64,000 bases of DNA, taken from the NCBI GenBank assembly GCA_021202555.1, contig JAJQCT010000029.1, forward strand, positions 1 to 64,000, written 5' to 3'. A program made the position numbers and the translations under genes. The stretch comes from Clostridiales bacterium (lineage in GTDB: Bacteria; Bacillota; Clostridia; Oscillospirales; CAG-272). Positions 42,242-51,443 of the stretch are shown here, in pieces (within the stretch, counting starts at the first letter, position 1; each line of letters opens with the position of its first letter). Under the pieces are notes generated by a model that was not told the DNA's origin, did no database searches, and saw only the letters and a program-made list of their open reading frames with translations.

Positions 42242-43483
42242 TTACCTTCCGTATTTATCGACAATACGTGACAGCGCGCGTTTTGTGTTTTCGCGCGAGC
42301 CGAACGAGGTAAGCCTGAAATAGCCCTCGCCCTCCGCTCCGAATCCTGCCCCGGGGGTGCCGACGACGGCGCATCCTTCAAGCAGCGCGTCGAAAAATTC
42401 CCATGAGCCGACCCCGTCGGGGGTTTTCATCCAGACATAGGGCGAATTTACTCCGCCGTAAGCCTCAAATCCCGCGGAAAGAAGTCCCTCGCGTATGATT
42501 CTCGCATTTTCAAGATAATATTCGACGTGAGCCTTAACCTCACGCTGTCCCGCCTCGGAATAAACAGCCTCGGCGGCGCGCTGCGTCACATAGGAAACGC
42601 CGTTCATTTTCGTCGACTGCCGTCTTGACCACATTTTATGAAGGCTCACGCCGCCGCGGACAAGTGATTTCGGAATCACCGTATAGGCGCATCTCACACC
42701 TGTAAATCCCGCAGTCTTTGAAAAACTGCGAAATTCTATGGCACACGTTTCGGCTCCCTTTATCTCGAATATCGAATGAACAGTGTCGTCCTCGGTGATA
42801 AACGATTCGTAAGCAGAATCATAGAGAATGACCGCTCCCGTGTCGTTCGCAAAATCGACCCATTTCTGAAGCTCGCGCTTCGGTATGCTCACGCCGAGGG
42901 GATTGTTCGGGAAGCAAAGGTATATCATATCGACGTGAACGGCAGGAAGTTCGGGAAGAAAGCCGTTTTCGCGGCGGCAGGGCATATAGACGATGCGCGA
43001 CCATTTGCCCCCCTCGTAGTCTCCCGCGCGTCCGGCAATCGCGTTTGAATCGACGTACACGGGATAAACGGGGTCGCATACGGCAAGCACGGCATCATCC
43101 GAGAAAAGCTCCCCTATCGATGATGAATCGCTCTTGGCGCCGTCCGAGACGAATATCTCATCCGCTTCGATTTGCACGCCGCGCGCCTCGTAATCGTGCT
43201 TTTTTATCGCCTCACGCAGAAAATCGTATCCGTAATCGGGCGGATACCCGCGAAACGTCTCGGCGCGCCCCATCTCGTCGGCGGCTTTTTTCATTGCCTC
43301 AACGCAAGCCGCGGGAAGCGGGAGCGTCACATCCCCGATTCCGAGACGTATAACATCCGCCGAAGGATTGTTTTTTTCGTATTCACTGACGCGCCGCCCT
43401 ATTTCCGCGAAAAGATACGACGCGGGCATTTTCACAAAGTTTTCGTTGATTTTAGCCACGCTTATTTTTCCCCCAAAAATCAT
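42242..43483 (-). CDS. dapL: LL-diaminopimelate aminotransferase
   Basis: Converts tetrahydrodipicolinate directly to LL-diaminopimelate, the one-step lysine/peptidoglycan route of many Clostridia. Fold-type I PLP enzyme; the Lys is in FRSFSKTAGFTGVRCAYTV. SFPNNPLGVS-type sequence (LCFPNNPLGVS) and YDSAYESFI are typical. The ATG at 43483 overlaps the dapF stop (ATGA). The family's usual N-terminus (AKINENFVKMP) suggests the GTG at 43459 may be the real start. Directly after dapF, so the last two steps to meso-DAP are encoded together. Confidence 0.95.
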   Translation of the reverse strand: MIFGGKISVAKINENFVKMPASYLFAEIGRRVSEYEKNNPSADVIRLGIGDVTLPLPAACVEAMKKAADEMGRAETFRGYPPDYGYDFLREAIKKHDYEARGVQIEADEIFVSDGAKSDSSSIGELFSDDAVLAVCDPVYPVYVDSNAIAGRAGDYEGGKWSRIVYMPCRRENGFLPELPAVHVDMIYLCFPNNPLGVSIPKRELQKWVDFANDTGAVILYDSAYESFITEDDTVHSIFEIKGAETCAIEFRSFSKTAGFTGVRCAYTVIPKSLVRGGVSLHKMWSRRQSTKMNGVSYVTQRAAEAVYSEAGQREVKAHVEYYLENARIIREGLLSAGFEAYGGVNSPYVWMKTPDGVGSWEFFDALLEGCAVVGTPGAGFGAEGEGYFRLTSFGSRENTKRALSRIVDKYGR

Positions 43484-44322
43484 ATTTCAATCGTGCCGTC
43501 ATACACAAGCTCGGCGGCACCAGTCATAAATACGCTGTCATCGTCCTCGATTTTTATTTTCAGATCCCCGCCGCGAAGATGTACAGTCGCCTCACTGTCA
43601 GTGTACCCGCATATGTAAGCGGCGGCGGCTGACGCGCAGGCACCCGTACCGCAGGCGAACGTCTCGCCCGAGCCGCGCTCCCATACGCGCATAATTAGCT
43701 CGCGTCTGTTTTTTATTTTAACAAATTCGACGTTCGCGCGCTCGGGAAACATCGGGTGATTTTCAATTTTCGCGCCGAGCGTCAGAACGGGAAAGCTCTC
43801 GGCATCCCCATCGAGGAAAATCACGCAGTGCGGATTTCCCATAGAAACGCACGTCACGATAAATTCCATGCCGTCAACCGAAAGCGGAGCATTTACCGTT
43901 TTCGGGAGAAGCGTCGGAATATCGTCCTTGTACGTTGAGAATTTCCCCATATCGACGCACACCTCAGAAACGCGCCCGTCAGCTCCCGTATCGAGGTAAA
44001 GCGTCTTGATTCCGCTTCGCGTCTCGACTGTGAGAGTTCGCTTTTGCACGATTTTTCTGTCGTAAACATATTTCCCGACGCAGCGTATTCCGTTGCCGCA
44101 CATCATGGCAAGTGAGCCGTCTGCGTTGTAAATTTCCATTTTGCAGTCCGCTCGCTCGGAGGGAGCGATTAAAATTATGCCGTCCGCGCCCACGCTGTAG
44201 CGTCGGCGGGAAAGTCGGCGCGAAAGCTCGGGCAGGTCGATGCCGCTTATGTCCTCGCGAAAGCAGTCTATGTAAATATAATCGTTCGCAAGCCCATGCA
44301 TTTTGGTAAAGTGAAGCGTCAT
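43480..44322 (-). CDS. dapF: Diaminopimelate epimerase
   Basis: LL-DAP to meso-DAP. 280 aa from the ATG at 44322, behind TTGGAAAGGATG; the track's start at 44382 lies in a poly-G leader. Both catalytic cysteines are visible: MMCGNGIRCVGKY (about residue 72) and ACGTGACASAAA (about 215). FTKMHGLANDYIYID at the start is typical. It begins the operon dapF-dapL-purB-purA-guaA. The 5' leader contains a C10 tract (plus strand) and three ATATCGGGT repeats. Confidence 0.96.
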   Translation of the reverse strand: MTLHFTKMHGLANDYIYIDCFREDISGIDLPELSRRLSRRRYSVGADGIILIAPSERADCKMEIYNADGSLAMMCGNGIRCVGKYVYDRKIVQKRTLTVETRSGIKTLYLDTGADGRVSEVCVDMGKFSTYKDDIPTLLPKTVNAPLSVDGMEFIVTCVSMGNPHCVIFLDGDAESFPVLTLGAKIENHPMFPERANVEFVKIKNRRELIMRVWERGSGETFACGTGACASAAAAYICGYTDSEATVHLRGGDLKIKIEDDDSVFMTGAAELVYDGTIEI

Positions 44323-44368
44323 AAATGCATCCTTTCCAAGTTGTTTTAATTTGTTTTGCTTTGTTTTT

Positions 44369-44410
44369 CCCCCCCCCCGCATATCGGGTCATATCGGGTT
44401 ATATCGGGCG
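44369..44410. repeat. Homopolymer C10 and ATATCGGGT repeats in dapF leader
   Basis: Ten C residues (44369-44378; ten G in the dapF leader RNA), followed by three copies of ATATCGGG(T/C) in a row. Located between the tRNA-Gln terminator and the dapF ribosome site. Confidence 0.85.
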
Positions 44411-44437
44411 CCGCGGATTATTTGCGGCATTACAAAG

Positions 44438-44481
44438 AAAAAACACACTCCATCGGATATATGCCTCACCGATGGGGTGTG
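44438..44481 (-). terminator. Terminator of tRNA-Gln transcript
   Basis: 13-bp stem (CACACTCCATCGG/CCGATGGGGTGTG, one T-G pair) followed by six Ts on the minus strand. Confidence 0.85.
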
Positions 44482-44484
44482 TGA

Positions 44485-44555
44485 CTGCGGAAGAAGGATT
44501 TGAACCCTCACAAACAGAGTCAGAGTCTGTCGTGCTGCCATTACACAATTCCGCA
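44485..44555 (-). tRNA. tRNA-Gln (anticodon CTG)
   Basis: Minus strand: acceptor stem TGCGGAA/TTCCGCA, anticodon stem ACAGA/TCTGT with loop CTCTGAC (anticodon CTG, reading CAG), T-arm GAGGG-TTCAAAT-CCTTC, discriminator G. CCA is not encoded. A consensus promoter lies upstream and a terminator downstream, so it is an independent unit. Confidence 0.92.
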
Positions 44556-44607
44556 TTATTCGCTTGTTCCGCGCCGAAGCACAGCCTGCTCCCCCGCCGC
44601 GTATGTA

Positions 44608-44636
44608 ATTATAGCACGCTGATTTTCGTTTGTCAA
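44608..44636 (-). promoter_or_regulatory. Consensus promoter of tRNA-Gln
   Basis: Minus strand TTGACA (44631-44636), 17-bp spacer, TATAAT (44608-44613). Confidence 0.88.
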
Positions 44637-44740
44637 GCGTTTTTTCAAAAAAATTTGGACTTGCGGCGATTTTTTTCGGGCTTTCCGGGTCATATCCTTT
44701 TGTGACAGGGAGCATAAGCAAAAAAATTTTCAAAAAGCAC

Positions 44741-44769
44741 TTGACGAATGCGCTGTTTTATGCTATAAT
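44741..44769 (+). promoter_or_regulatory. Promoter of tRNA-Ser
   Basis: TTGACG (44741-44746), 17-bp spacer, TATAAT (44764-44769), 14 bp before the tRNA. Confidence 0.88.
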
Positions 44770-44783
44770 CTTGCTTGCGCCGT

Positions 44784-44869
44784 GGAGAGGTATCGAAGCG
44801 GTCATAACGAGGCGGTCTTGAAAACCGTTTGGGCGCAAGCCCACATGGGTTCGAATCCCATCCTCTCCG
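44784..44869 (+). tRNA. tRNA-Ser (anticodon TGA)
   Basis: Acceptor stem GGAGAGG/CCTCTCC, anticodon stem GCGGT/ACCGT with loop CTTGAAA (anticodon TGA, reading TCA), a long variable arm (TTGGGCGCAAGCCCA) as expected for class II, T-loop GGTTCGAATCC. Discriminator G. CCA not encoded. Confidence 0.94.
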
Positions 44870-44872
44870 AAT

Positions 44873-44914
44873 AAAAAGCACGGGGAAAGCATTTGCTTTC
44901 CCCGTGTTTTTTTT
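44873..44914. terminator. Terminator after tRNA-Ser, also serving the convergent DUF1961 gene
   Basis: CACGGGGAAAGC, loop ATTT, GCTTTCCCCGTG: 12-bp perfect stem followed by eight Ts on the plus strand, with five Ts on the minus side. Confidence 0.92.
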
Positions 44915-45593
44915 ATTTTACGGAATAAACCGAAAGCTCCGAATATTCGCCTATCATCGGCGCGAGCTGGCGAAATCCGATTTTGCCGCCGCCGAGCAAA
45001 GCTCCGTAGGTTTTCCCGTCGTCGTCAAATGTGAAAATCAGAAGCTCGTTCACGTAAAACTCAACGCGGGCGCCGTGCTTTACGACGCCGATTTTATATG
45101 GCTCCTTTGCGTCCTCGACATTCGGAATCGGGTCGCCGCCCTGCGCGGTGAGATAAAATCCGTAGCTTTTGCGCAGATTGCAGGTGTGAAACGCGCGCTC
45201 GTCGGGTTCCTTTCGCCTGAAATATGAGATATGAAAGGCGTTGATGTCACCGTGATGATACTGCGGATATTCTCCCGTGCGCGGGGAGAGCGCCGGCGAG
45301 AACAGATCCTCGCCGCCTCTGCCCGACGCGGCAAAAAACATCATCGCAAGTCCCGGCTCTCGCAGCGGGCGGAAATTCCATTCGATTACAACGTCGGACG
45401 GGAAGGTTTCGGGACACCAGAGAACGTAATTCGCGCGCTGCCCCTCGCTTTGCGGCATGGCATTTTCAAGACGCATTTTCCCGTCGGGAAAGGATATGTC
45501 GGCGCTGCCCTCAAGCACGAAGCCTTCGATGTCCCGCTCGCACGAAAGCACATTTTCGTAAATAAGCTCGGCGTCAAGTCCGTATTTTTTCAT
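44913..45593 (-). CDS. DUF1961-like concanavalin-fold protein
   Basis: 226 aa, no signal peptide. Segments VVIEWNFRPLREPGLAMMFFAASGRGGEDLF, YHHGDINAFHISYF and NLRKSYGFYLTAQGGDPIP are characteristic of DUF1961 proteins, lectin/glucanase-like beta-sandwiches usually found beside glycoside hydrolases. Overlaps the GH2 gene by 4 bp. Probably acts on or binds the same glycan as the upstream enzyme; no substrate can be named. Confidence 0.85.
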   Translation of the reverse strand: MKKYGLDAELIYENVLSCERDIEGFVLEGSADISFPDGKMRLENAMPQSEGQRANYVLWCPETFPSDVVIEWNFRPLREPGLAMMFFAASGRGGEDLFSPALSPRTGEYPQYHHGDINAFHISYFRRKEPDERAFHTCNLRKSYGFYLTAQGGDPIPNVEDAKEPYKIGVVKHGARVEFYVNELLIFTFDDDGKTYGALLGGGKIGFRQLAPMIGEYSELSVYSVK

Positions 45594-47824
45594 ATAAGCT
45601 CCTCACTTTCACACGGTATAATGTTTATTCGGGCGTCTCCGTGAATTTTGCCGTCCCTCGTCCTCGCGCGGCACATAACCTCGCCGCAAATCCCGTCCTT
45701 CGAGCGCACCATGAACGCGGCGTGACCGCCTTCAAGCGCAATAGCTCTCTCGCCTATAAATTCGGCATTTTCCGAAACCTCGATTTCGATTTTGTCGTCC
45801 GCACCTTTCAGTACCGTGCCGTTTTCATCGACAAGCTCAATCCACACATTTGTCAGATCCGCCCCGTCGTCGACAAGCGTCAAGTATTCCGGCGTAAGCC
45901 TTAAAGAGGACGGGGTGCCGGGCGTTTTTCTGACACAGCGTGAGACCTCTGCCCCATTCCTGTACCCGACGGCTGAAAGCTCGCCTGCCTCACACGCTAT
46001 GCCGTGAAACAGAAACGCGGGATGCGGAAGATTCATGTACAAATTCGGGCGCATACGTCCCGCCGATTTGCCGTTCATGAAAAGCTCGACCTCACTGCAG
46101 TTGCCGAGAACGAGTATATCTCTCATATTCCGCCCGCCGTCCGGACTGCAAACGATATACAAAACCTCCTCGTCCGCGGGGTCCTTCTGCGAGCGGTAAA
46201 GATACGAAACAGGCTTCGGATAGCGGAATATATCGTAAAGCCCGCTATAAAAAACGTGACCCGTTTTCGTGTAGTTGACCTCATTATTGTAATCGAACAT
46301 ACTCCAGCCGAATCCGCCGGCGCAGAAATTGTTTCCGAGGTAATAATCCATCGCCCCGGCAAAGGAATCAATGAATTTTCGCGCCCCATCGTCGTCGGCG
46401 CCCGGAAAGCCGTCACCAGACCACCAGTCCATCGAATGCTCCGTTATTATAAACGGAGTGAATCTCGGACGCTCGGGATACGTGTAATTTACGGCAAAAA
46501 CGTCCTCCTGAAATTCGCTGTCCATGTACGATTCGAGCCGCCTCACGCCGTGCGTCGGGCGCGTCGGGTCGAGGCGCTTTGAAAGCGCGTTCGATTTTTC
46601 GTAAAGCTCACGGCTGTCGAAGGATTCGTTGACGCGCACGCCCCACGAGATAATCGAGGGGTGATTTCTGTCGCGGACTATCATCTCGGAAATGCTGAAA
46701 AGATATTCCTTCTGCCACTGCTCATCTCCGACGTGCTGCCATCCGGGCGCTTCTTCAAGCACAAGCAGCCCTATTTCGTCGCAGCGCGACAAAAACGCGG
46801 GGCTTTGTGGATAATGCGAGCATCGCACGGCGTTGAATCCGCATGATTTAATCAAATCCGCGTCGGCACGCTGAAGCTTGTCGCACACAGCGCGTCCGAT
46901 CCACGCCCACATCTCGTGTCGGTTTATACCGACAAGCTTGATTTTCCGTCCGTTGAGATAAAACGCAGACTCGCTCTCGCCGCTCGTAAACATAGAGCTT
47001 CTCACGCCGAAGCGTTCGAGGCGAAAATCGCGTATTTTGCCGCATTCGAGGTATACGTTCGCCTCATAAAGGTGCGGAGAATCGATGTCCCACAGCCTCA
47101 CATCTTCCGAAATATTTGTCGAAAGCGGCGCGGTGACCGTGCTGTCGGGCGCGATTTCAAGCGTTTTTTCAACATTTTCGGATGATTTTGCGCCGCAGTA
47201 CGATATAAATGCGGAAAGCTTCACCGCTGCGGCGCGCCCCGTCATGTTTTTAATCTCTGCGTTTACCGTGACGCTTCCGTTGACATCCGATGTCACAAAA
47301 ACGTCACTTATGTAGACCTCGGGCGTGATTTTAAGCCTCACATCGCGGACAATTCCGCCAAAAAGGCAGTAATCGACCTCGCCGCCCTCCGGCGGTATGT
47401 CGGCGTGACGGCGCGAATCGACGCGCACGGCGATGAGATTCACGCCTGTGTGAGCCTTATCCGTTATATCGACGGAAAAGCCCGTATATGCGCCCCTGTG
47501 CGCTCCTGCGAAAATCCCGTTCACGTAAACCTCGGCGACGGTGGCAGCACCGTCAAATTCGAGAAACAAGCGCCCCGCTGTCATTTCCTCTGTCAGCGTG
47601 AGGCTTCGGAACCAGCATGACACAAAGCGGTACGAGTTGATCGAGTCCATGAAATCAACTCCCGCATCGGGGTCACTTTTGTGATTTTCGAGAAGTACAT
47701 TCTCATGCGGCAATGTTACGTCCGCAAGCTCACGCGATGCGGGAAGCTCTGTCATTCCCGAAAGCTCCGCGTCATCTGCGAGATATTTCCATCTGCGATT
47801 CAGGTTATAGGTTTTGGATGTCAT
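45590..47824 (-). CDS. Glycoside hydrolase family 2
   Basis: 744 aa, cytosolic (no signal peptide). Sugar-binding jelly roll (about 1-165), immunoglobulin-like domain (about 165-265), then the TIM barrel starting LVGINRHEMWAWIG. Catalytic acid/base Glu in SWGVRVNESFD (about 387) and candidate nucleophile Glu in PFIITEHSMDWW (about 450), then a C-terminal Ig-like extension. The fold covers beta-galactosidase, glucuronidase and mannosidase activities; the HEMWAW and EHSMDWW context does not settle which. Partner DUF1961 follows in the same transcript. Confidence 0.9.
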   Translation of the reverse strand: MTSKTYNLNRRWKYLADDAELSGMTELPASRELADVTLPHENVLLENHKSDPDAGVDFMDSINSYRFVSCWFRSLTLTEEMTAGRLFLEFDGAATVAEVYVNGIFAGAHRGAYTGFSVDITDKAHTGVNLIAVRVDSRRHADIPPEGGEVDYCLFGGIVRDVRLKITPEVYISDVFVTSDVNGSVTVNAEIKNMTGRAAAVKLSAFISYCGAKSSENVEKTLEIAPDSTVTAPLSTNISEDVRLWDIDSPHLYEANVYLECGKIRDFRLERFGVRSSMFTSGESESAFYLNGRKIKLVGINRHEMWAWIGRAVCDKLQRADADLIKSCGFNAVRCSHYPQSPAFLSRCDEIGLLVLEEAPGWQHVGDEQWQKEYLFSISEMIVRDRNHPSIISWGVRVNESFDSRELYEKSNALSKRLDPTRPTHGVRRLESYMDSEFQEDVFAVNYTYPERPRFTPFIITEHSMDWWSGDGFPGADDDGARKFIDSFAGAMDYYLGNNFCAGGFGWSMFDYNNEVNYTKTGHVFYSGLYDIFRYPKPVSYLYRSQKDPADEEVLYIVCSPDGGRNMRDILVLGNCSEVELFMNGKSAGRMRPNLYMNLPHPAFLFHGIACEAGELSAVGYRNGAEVSRCVRKTPGTPSSLRLTPEYLTLVDDGADLTNVWIELVDENGTVLKGADDKIEIEVSENAEFIGERAIALEGGHAAFMVRSKDGICGEVMCRARTRDGKIHGDARINIIPCESEELI

Positions 47825-47887
47825 ATACGCTCCACTGAAAAGTATTTTTCATTGACAGGCGAGCAAATTATTCGCCCGCAGTGACCG

Positions 47888-47915
47888 AAACGCCCCCGAA
47901 AATGGGGGGCGTTTT
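47888..47915. terminator. Terminator downstream of infB
   Basis: Stem AAACGCCCCC/GGGGGGCGTTT with loop GAAAAT immediately after the infB stop. The T-run is better on the plus strand (five Ts) than on the minus (three), so termination of infB may be partial. Confidence 0.75.
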
Positions 47916-50753
47916 TCATTCCGCTTCGATTTCAACCATGTGGAAGCATTCAAACACGTCGTGTTCCTTTATGTCGGAGAAGCGCTCAAGCCCGACACCG
48001 CATTCATAGCCCTGCATGATTTCGCGTCTGTCCTCCTTGAAGTGGCGCAGGGACGCGATTTTATCCTCGAAGATAACTACGCCGTCGCGCACGATTCTCA
48101 CGTCGCTCCCGCGCAGAAGCTTGCCGTCCTGCACGTATGAGCCGGCTATCATTCCGACGTTCGGCACGTGTATCGTCTGTCTGACCTCGGCATGACCGAG
48201 AATCTCCTCCTTGAATTTCGGCGCGAGCATACCCTTCATCGCCGCCGTCATTTCCTCAACGCACTCGTAAATTATCCTGTATGTGCGGATTTCGACGTTA
48301 AGCCTTGCCGCCATGTCAATTGAAGCCTTATTCGGTCTGACGTTGAAGCCGACGATTATGGCGTTGGACGCAGCAGCGAGCTGAACGTCGCTTTCGATTA
48401 TGCCGCCGACGGCGGAGTGAATGATGACGATTTTCACCTCGTCGTTTGAAATCTTCTCAAGCGACTGCTTCACCGCCTCTGCGCTTCCCTTCACATCCGC
48501 TTTTACGATGATATTGAAATCCTTGATTCCCGACTCTATCTGTGCAAACATATCGTTGAGGCTCGCTCTCGCATTTGCGCGGAAAATCTCCTCTTTTTCG
48601 CGCGAACGGCGCTGCTCTGCAAGCTCGCGCGCCATTTTCTCATCCTCAACGGCGTTAAATTCGTCGCCTGCTGCGGGAACCTCCGAAAGTCCCGTTATCT
48701 CGACGGGAACTGACGGACCCGCTGTTTTAAGCGCGCGTCCCGTTTCATCCGTCATCGAACGAACGTGTCCGACGGACGTTCCGGCGATTACAATATCGCC
48801 TGATTTCAGCGTACCGTTCTGCACGAGAACAGTCGCGACAGGTCCGCGTCCCTTGTCAAGCTTCGCTTCAATTACAAGTCCCTGTGCACGCCTTGCGGGA
48901 TTTGCCTTATAATCCTCAACCTCCGCGATGAGAAGAATATCCTCAAGCAGAGTGTCGATTCCCTGCTTAGTCACGGCGGACACGGGCACGCACATTACGT
49001 CTCCGCCCCATTCCTCAGGAACGACGTCGTATTTCGTCAGCTCCTGCATTATCGAATCGGGATGCGCGCCTGGCTTATCCATCTTGTTGATTGCGACTAT
49101 TATCTGTACTCCCGCAGCCTTCGCATGGTTAATCGCCTCAATCGTCTGCGGCATGATTCCGTCGTCGGCAGCGACAACTATAATCGCTATATCTGTCGCC
49201 ATCGCGCCGCGAAGTCTCATCGCCGTGAACGCCTCGTGACCCGGGGTATCAAGGAAGGTGATATATTTGCCGCCGACGCTTACGCGGTAAGCGCCTATAT
49301 GCTGCGTGATTCCGCCCGCCTCGCCTGCGGTGACGTTTGTGTGTCTGATTGCGTCGAGAAGGGACGTTTTGCCGTGGTCAACGTGACCCATGACGCACAC
49401 GACGGGGCTGCGTTCGACAAGGCTTTCCTCCGCGTCGTCCGTTGTGTCGAAGAGCTGCTCCTCGATTGTGACGACGACCTCGCGCTCGGCTGCGACGCCA
49501 AGCTCCTCCGTGATGAGATACGCCGTGTCAAAATCAATCGTCTGATTGACGGTTGCCATCACGCCGTTCGCGATAAGCTTTTTGATTACCTCGGGCGCGG
49601 AAATTTTAAGCCTTCCCGCAAGCTCGCCGACTGTTATCTCGTCGGGAATCGTAATTTTCAGGCTGCTGCGGCGCTGACGCTCGATTTCCTCCTTGCGCAG
49701 CTTATCAGTCTTTCTGCGGTCCTTGTCGCGCCTTTTGCCGCCGACAGCACGGCTGCCCTGCCTTGCGTTTCTTTGCTTCGTATATACGCTGTCGTCTCTG
49801 TCGGAAACGTAGCTTGTCAGATGCTCGTTGAATTTTTCAAGGTCAACCGAGCCTGATTTCGTATCGACGATTCGCGTATTGCCCGTGCGGTGTCTCGCCT
49901 CTCCCTGAACGACCTTCTTTTTCTGCTTCTGCTCTCCCGAAAGACCGTCGGCAGGCTGCCACGGTCCGCGGTTTTTCTTGGGCGCTTCAACCTGACCGCG
50001 CCCCGTTATAACCTCGCCTGTCTGGGACTGCGGCTGCTGTTGCTGCTGCTGCGGCTGCTGACGGCGCTGACCGTTCGTCCGCTCGCCCGCGCGCTCGCCG
50101 ACCGCCTGCTTCTGACGTGAGAGATTTTCTTTATTGTCCCTGCTTTCCCTGCCGTCTCTGCCGTCTCTTGCGCGGCGCTCTGCGGGCTGCGGCTGCTGTC
50201 TTTCCTCATTTCTTTGCCTTCCTTCCGGGCGGCGCTGCGGCTGTTGCTGTTGCTGCGGCTGCTGACGCTTCCTTTCGGATTCGTTTTCCTTTGCGCGCTT
50301 CTGCTCGCCGCCGGATGTCTCGGGCTTCGGCTTTGATTCGGCGCCGCTTTTGATTTCGCGCTTTTCTTTTTCGATTTCCTTTTCTTTTTCCTTTGGCTTT
50401 TCCCGATTCGCCGTCTCTTTTTTGGGTGCCTCCTGCTTTTCATCCTTCGCGGGCGTCACCGGCACCTCGACCTGCTTCTCCGCCGCGGGAGTTTCATCCG
50501 CCGCCTTTTTCTTTTCCGCGACAGCCTTTCTCGGTATATATGTTTTGCCGCTCACATAGCTGTCAAGGTCGTCGAGCTGATTTTCAAACGTGATAACCTC
50601 AAGGAAGAGATTAAACTCCGACGGCTCAAGCACCGCCATATGCGTCTTTCCCTCAATTCCGTATTTGCCGAGCAAATCAAGAATATCCTTGCTCTTTACA
50701 TTGAAATCCTTTGCCAAACGATTGATTCTGTAATTTGTATTTTGCTGTGCCAT
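47916..50753 (-). CDS. infB: Translation initiation factor IF-2
   Basis: GTPase delivering initiator tRNA to the 30S subunit. 945 aa from the ATG at 50753 (GGGAGGATTTTC); the track's start at 50879 lies inside ylxQ. N-terminal IF2-N domain ([21 protein letters not shown]), then about 330 residues of charged, glutamine-rich low complexity (repeated QQPQQQQ). A second IF2-N-like module precedes the G domain: [14 protein letters not shown] (G1), DTPGHEAF (G3), NKMDK (G4). Two beta-barrels and the IF2 domains follow. Terminal gene of rimP-nusA-ylxR-ylxQ-infB. Confidence 0.97.
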   Translation of the reverse strand: MAQQNTNYRINRLAKDFNVKSKDILDLLGKYGIEGKTHMAVLEPSEFNLFLEVITFENQLDDLDSYVSGKTYIPRKAVAEKKKAADETPAAEKQVEVPVTPAKDEKQEAPKKETANREKPKEKEKEIEKEKREIKSGAESKPKPETSGGEQKRAKENESERKRQQPQQQQQPQRRPEGRQRNEERQQPQPAERRARDGRDGRESRDNKENLSRQKQAVGERAGERTNGQRRQQPQQQQQQPQSQTGEVITGRGQVEAPKKNRGPWQPADGLSGEQKQKKKVVQGEARHRTGNTRIVDTKSGSVDLEKFNEHLTSYVSDRDDSVYTKQRNARQGSRAVGGKRRDKDRRKTDKLRKEEIERQRRSSLKITIPDEITVGELAGRLKISAPEVIKKLIANGVMATVNQTIDFDTAYLITEELGVAAEREVVVTIEEQLFDTTDDAEESLVERSPVVCVMGHVDHGKTSLLDAIRHTNVTAGEAGGITQHIGAYRVSVGGKYITFLDTPGHEAFTAMRLRGAMATDIAIIVVAADDGIMPQTIEAINHAKAAGVQIIVAINKMDKPGAHPDSIMQELTKYDVVPEEWGGDVMCVPVSAVTKQGIDTLLEDILLIAEVEDYKANPARRAQGLVIEAKLDKGRGPVATVLVQNGTLKSGDIVIAGTSVGHVRSMTDETGRALKTAGPSVPVEITGLSEVPAAGDEFNAVEDEKMARELAEQRRSREKEEIFRANARASLNDMFAQIESGIKDFNIIVKADVKGSAEAVKQSLEKISNDEVKIVIIHSAVGGIIESDVQLAAASNAIIVGFNVRPNKASIDMAARLNVEIRTYRIIYECVEEMTAAMKGMLAPKFKEEILGHAEVRQTIHVPNVGMIAGSYVQDGKLLRGSDVRIVRDGVVIFEDKIASLRHFKEDRREIMQGYECGVGLERFSDIKEHDVFECFHMVEIEAE

Positions 50754-50814
50754 GAAAATCCTCCCACACCGTAATTTCAGCGGATCGATTGGAAAATCCC
50801 GTCCCGATCCCTTT

Positions 50815-51177
50815 TTATTTCGGCAAAATCTCCTCGGATTTGCCGTCCGACAGAGCGTTCGCCGCGGCAAGCGCCGCATCCGAAAGCCCCTTATTTTTTA
50901 TATATACCGCCGCCGTCATTCCTGTCCTGCCGACCGACGCGGAAATTTCGGCTCCCGTGACGCCGCACATAACAAGCTCGGCTCCGTAAAACGCGCATTT
51001 GTCCGAAAGCTTCTTTTTCGTTGCCTCCGAAATGTCAGACGCCGCGAATACGGGGAAATCTCCGCCGCACCGCAGAGCCTCGCACACGTTCGGCACGCCG
51101 ACCGAAAGAAGTCCGCCCCGCTTGGCAATCCCGAAATACGAAAGCAAACGGTTCAGCTCTCGTTTGTTTCCGCACAT
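50815..51177 (-). CDS. ylxQ: L7Ae-family RNA-binding protein YlxQ
   Basis: 120 aa. L7Ae/L30e fold, residues [44 protein letters not shown]; such proteins bind kink-turn RNA. Located in the conserved position between ylxR and infB, overlapping ylxR by 25 bp. It carries an unusual number of cysteines for the family. Confidence 0.88.
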   Translation of the reverse strand: MCGNKRELNRLLSYFGIAKRGGLLSVGVPNVCEALRCGGDFPVFAASDISEATKKKLSDKCAFYGAELVMCGVTGAEISASVGRTGMTAAVYIKNKGLSDAALAAANALSDGKSEEILPK

Positions 51178-51440
51178 TTTTCGATTTCCTCCGTCAAGCC
51201 CTCCGCAAGCCCGGGAGGTATCTCACACGCAAGACTTCTCGCGAGCCTGCCAGACTTTGCGGCTCGCCCGAGGCATTCGCGTTTTTTGCATATATACGCG
51301 CCGCGCCCCGATTTTTTGCCCGTCGGGTCAATCGAAACCTCGCCGTCGGGTGAGCGCACTATGCGTATAAGCTCGCGCTTCGGCTTGCGTTCCCCGCAGC
51401 CTATGCACTGACGTTCGGGCAGCCGACGTTCCTTCGTCAT
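51153..51440 (-). CDS. ylxR: YlxR (DUF448) protein
   Basis: 95 aa. ERQCIGCGERKPKRELIRIVRSPDGEVSIDPTGKKSGRGAYICKKRECLGRA is the full DUF448 signature with two Cys pairs. The family is a nucleic-acid-binding regulator, reported to act on rnpB transcription and RNase P in some Firmicutes. Between nusA (3-bp gap) and ylxQ (overlap). Confidence 0.93.
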   Translation of the reverse strand: MTKERRLPERQCIGCGERKPKRELIRIVRSPDGEVSIDPTGKKSGRGAYICKKRECLGRAAKSGRLARSLACEIPPGLAEGLTEEIEKCAETNES

Positions 51441-51443
51441 CGC

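Noticed and set aside
37886-44322. Purine riboswitch or PurR box for the purine genes
   Set aside because: Gaps between the genes are 20-42 bp, and the dapF leader shows no purine aptamer core.
44323-44382. N-terminal extension of dapF
   Set aside because: It translates the G10 leader into Gly/Lys-rich residues. The true start is the ATG at 44322 behind GGAAAGGATG.
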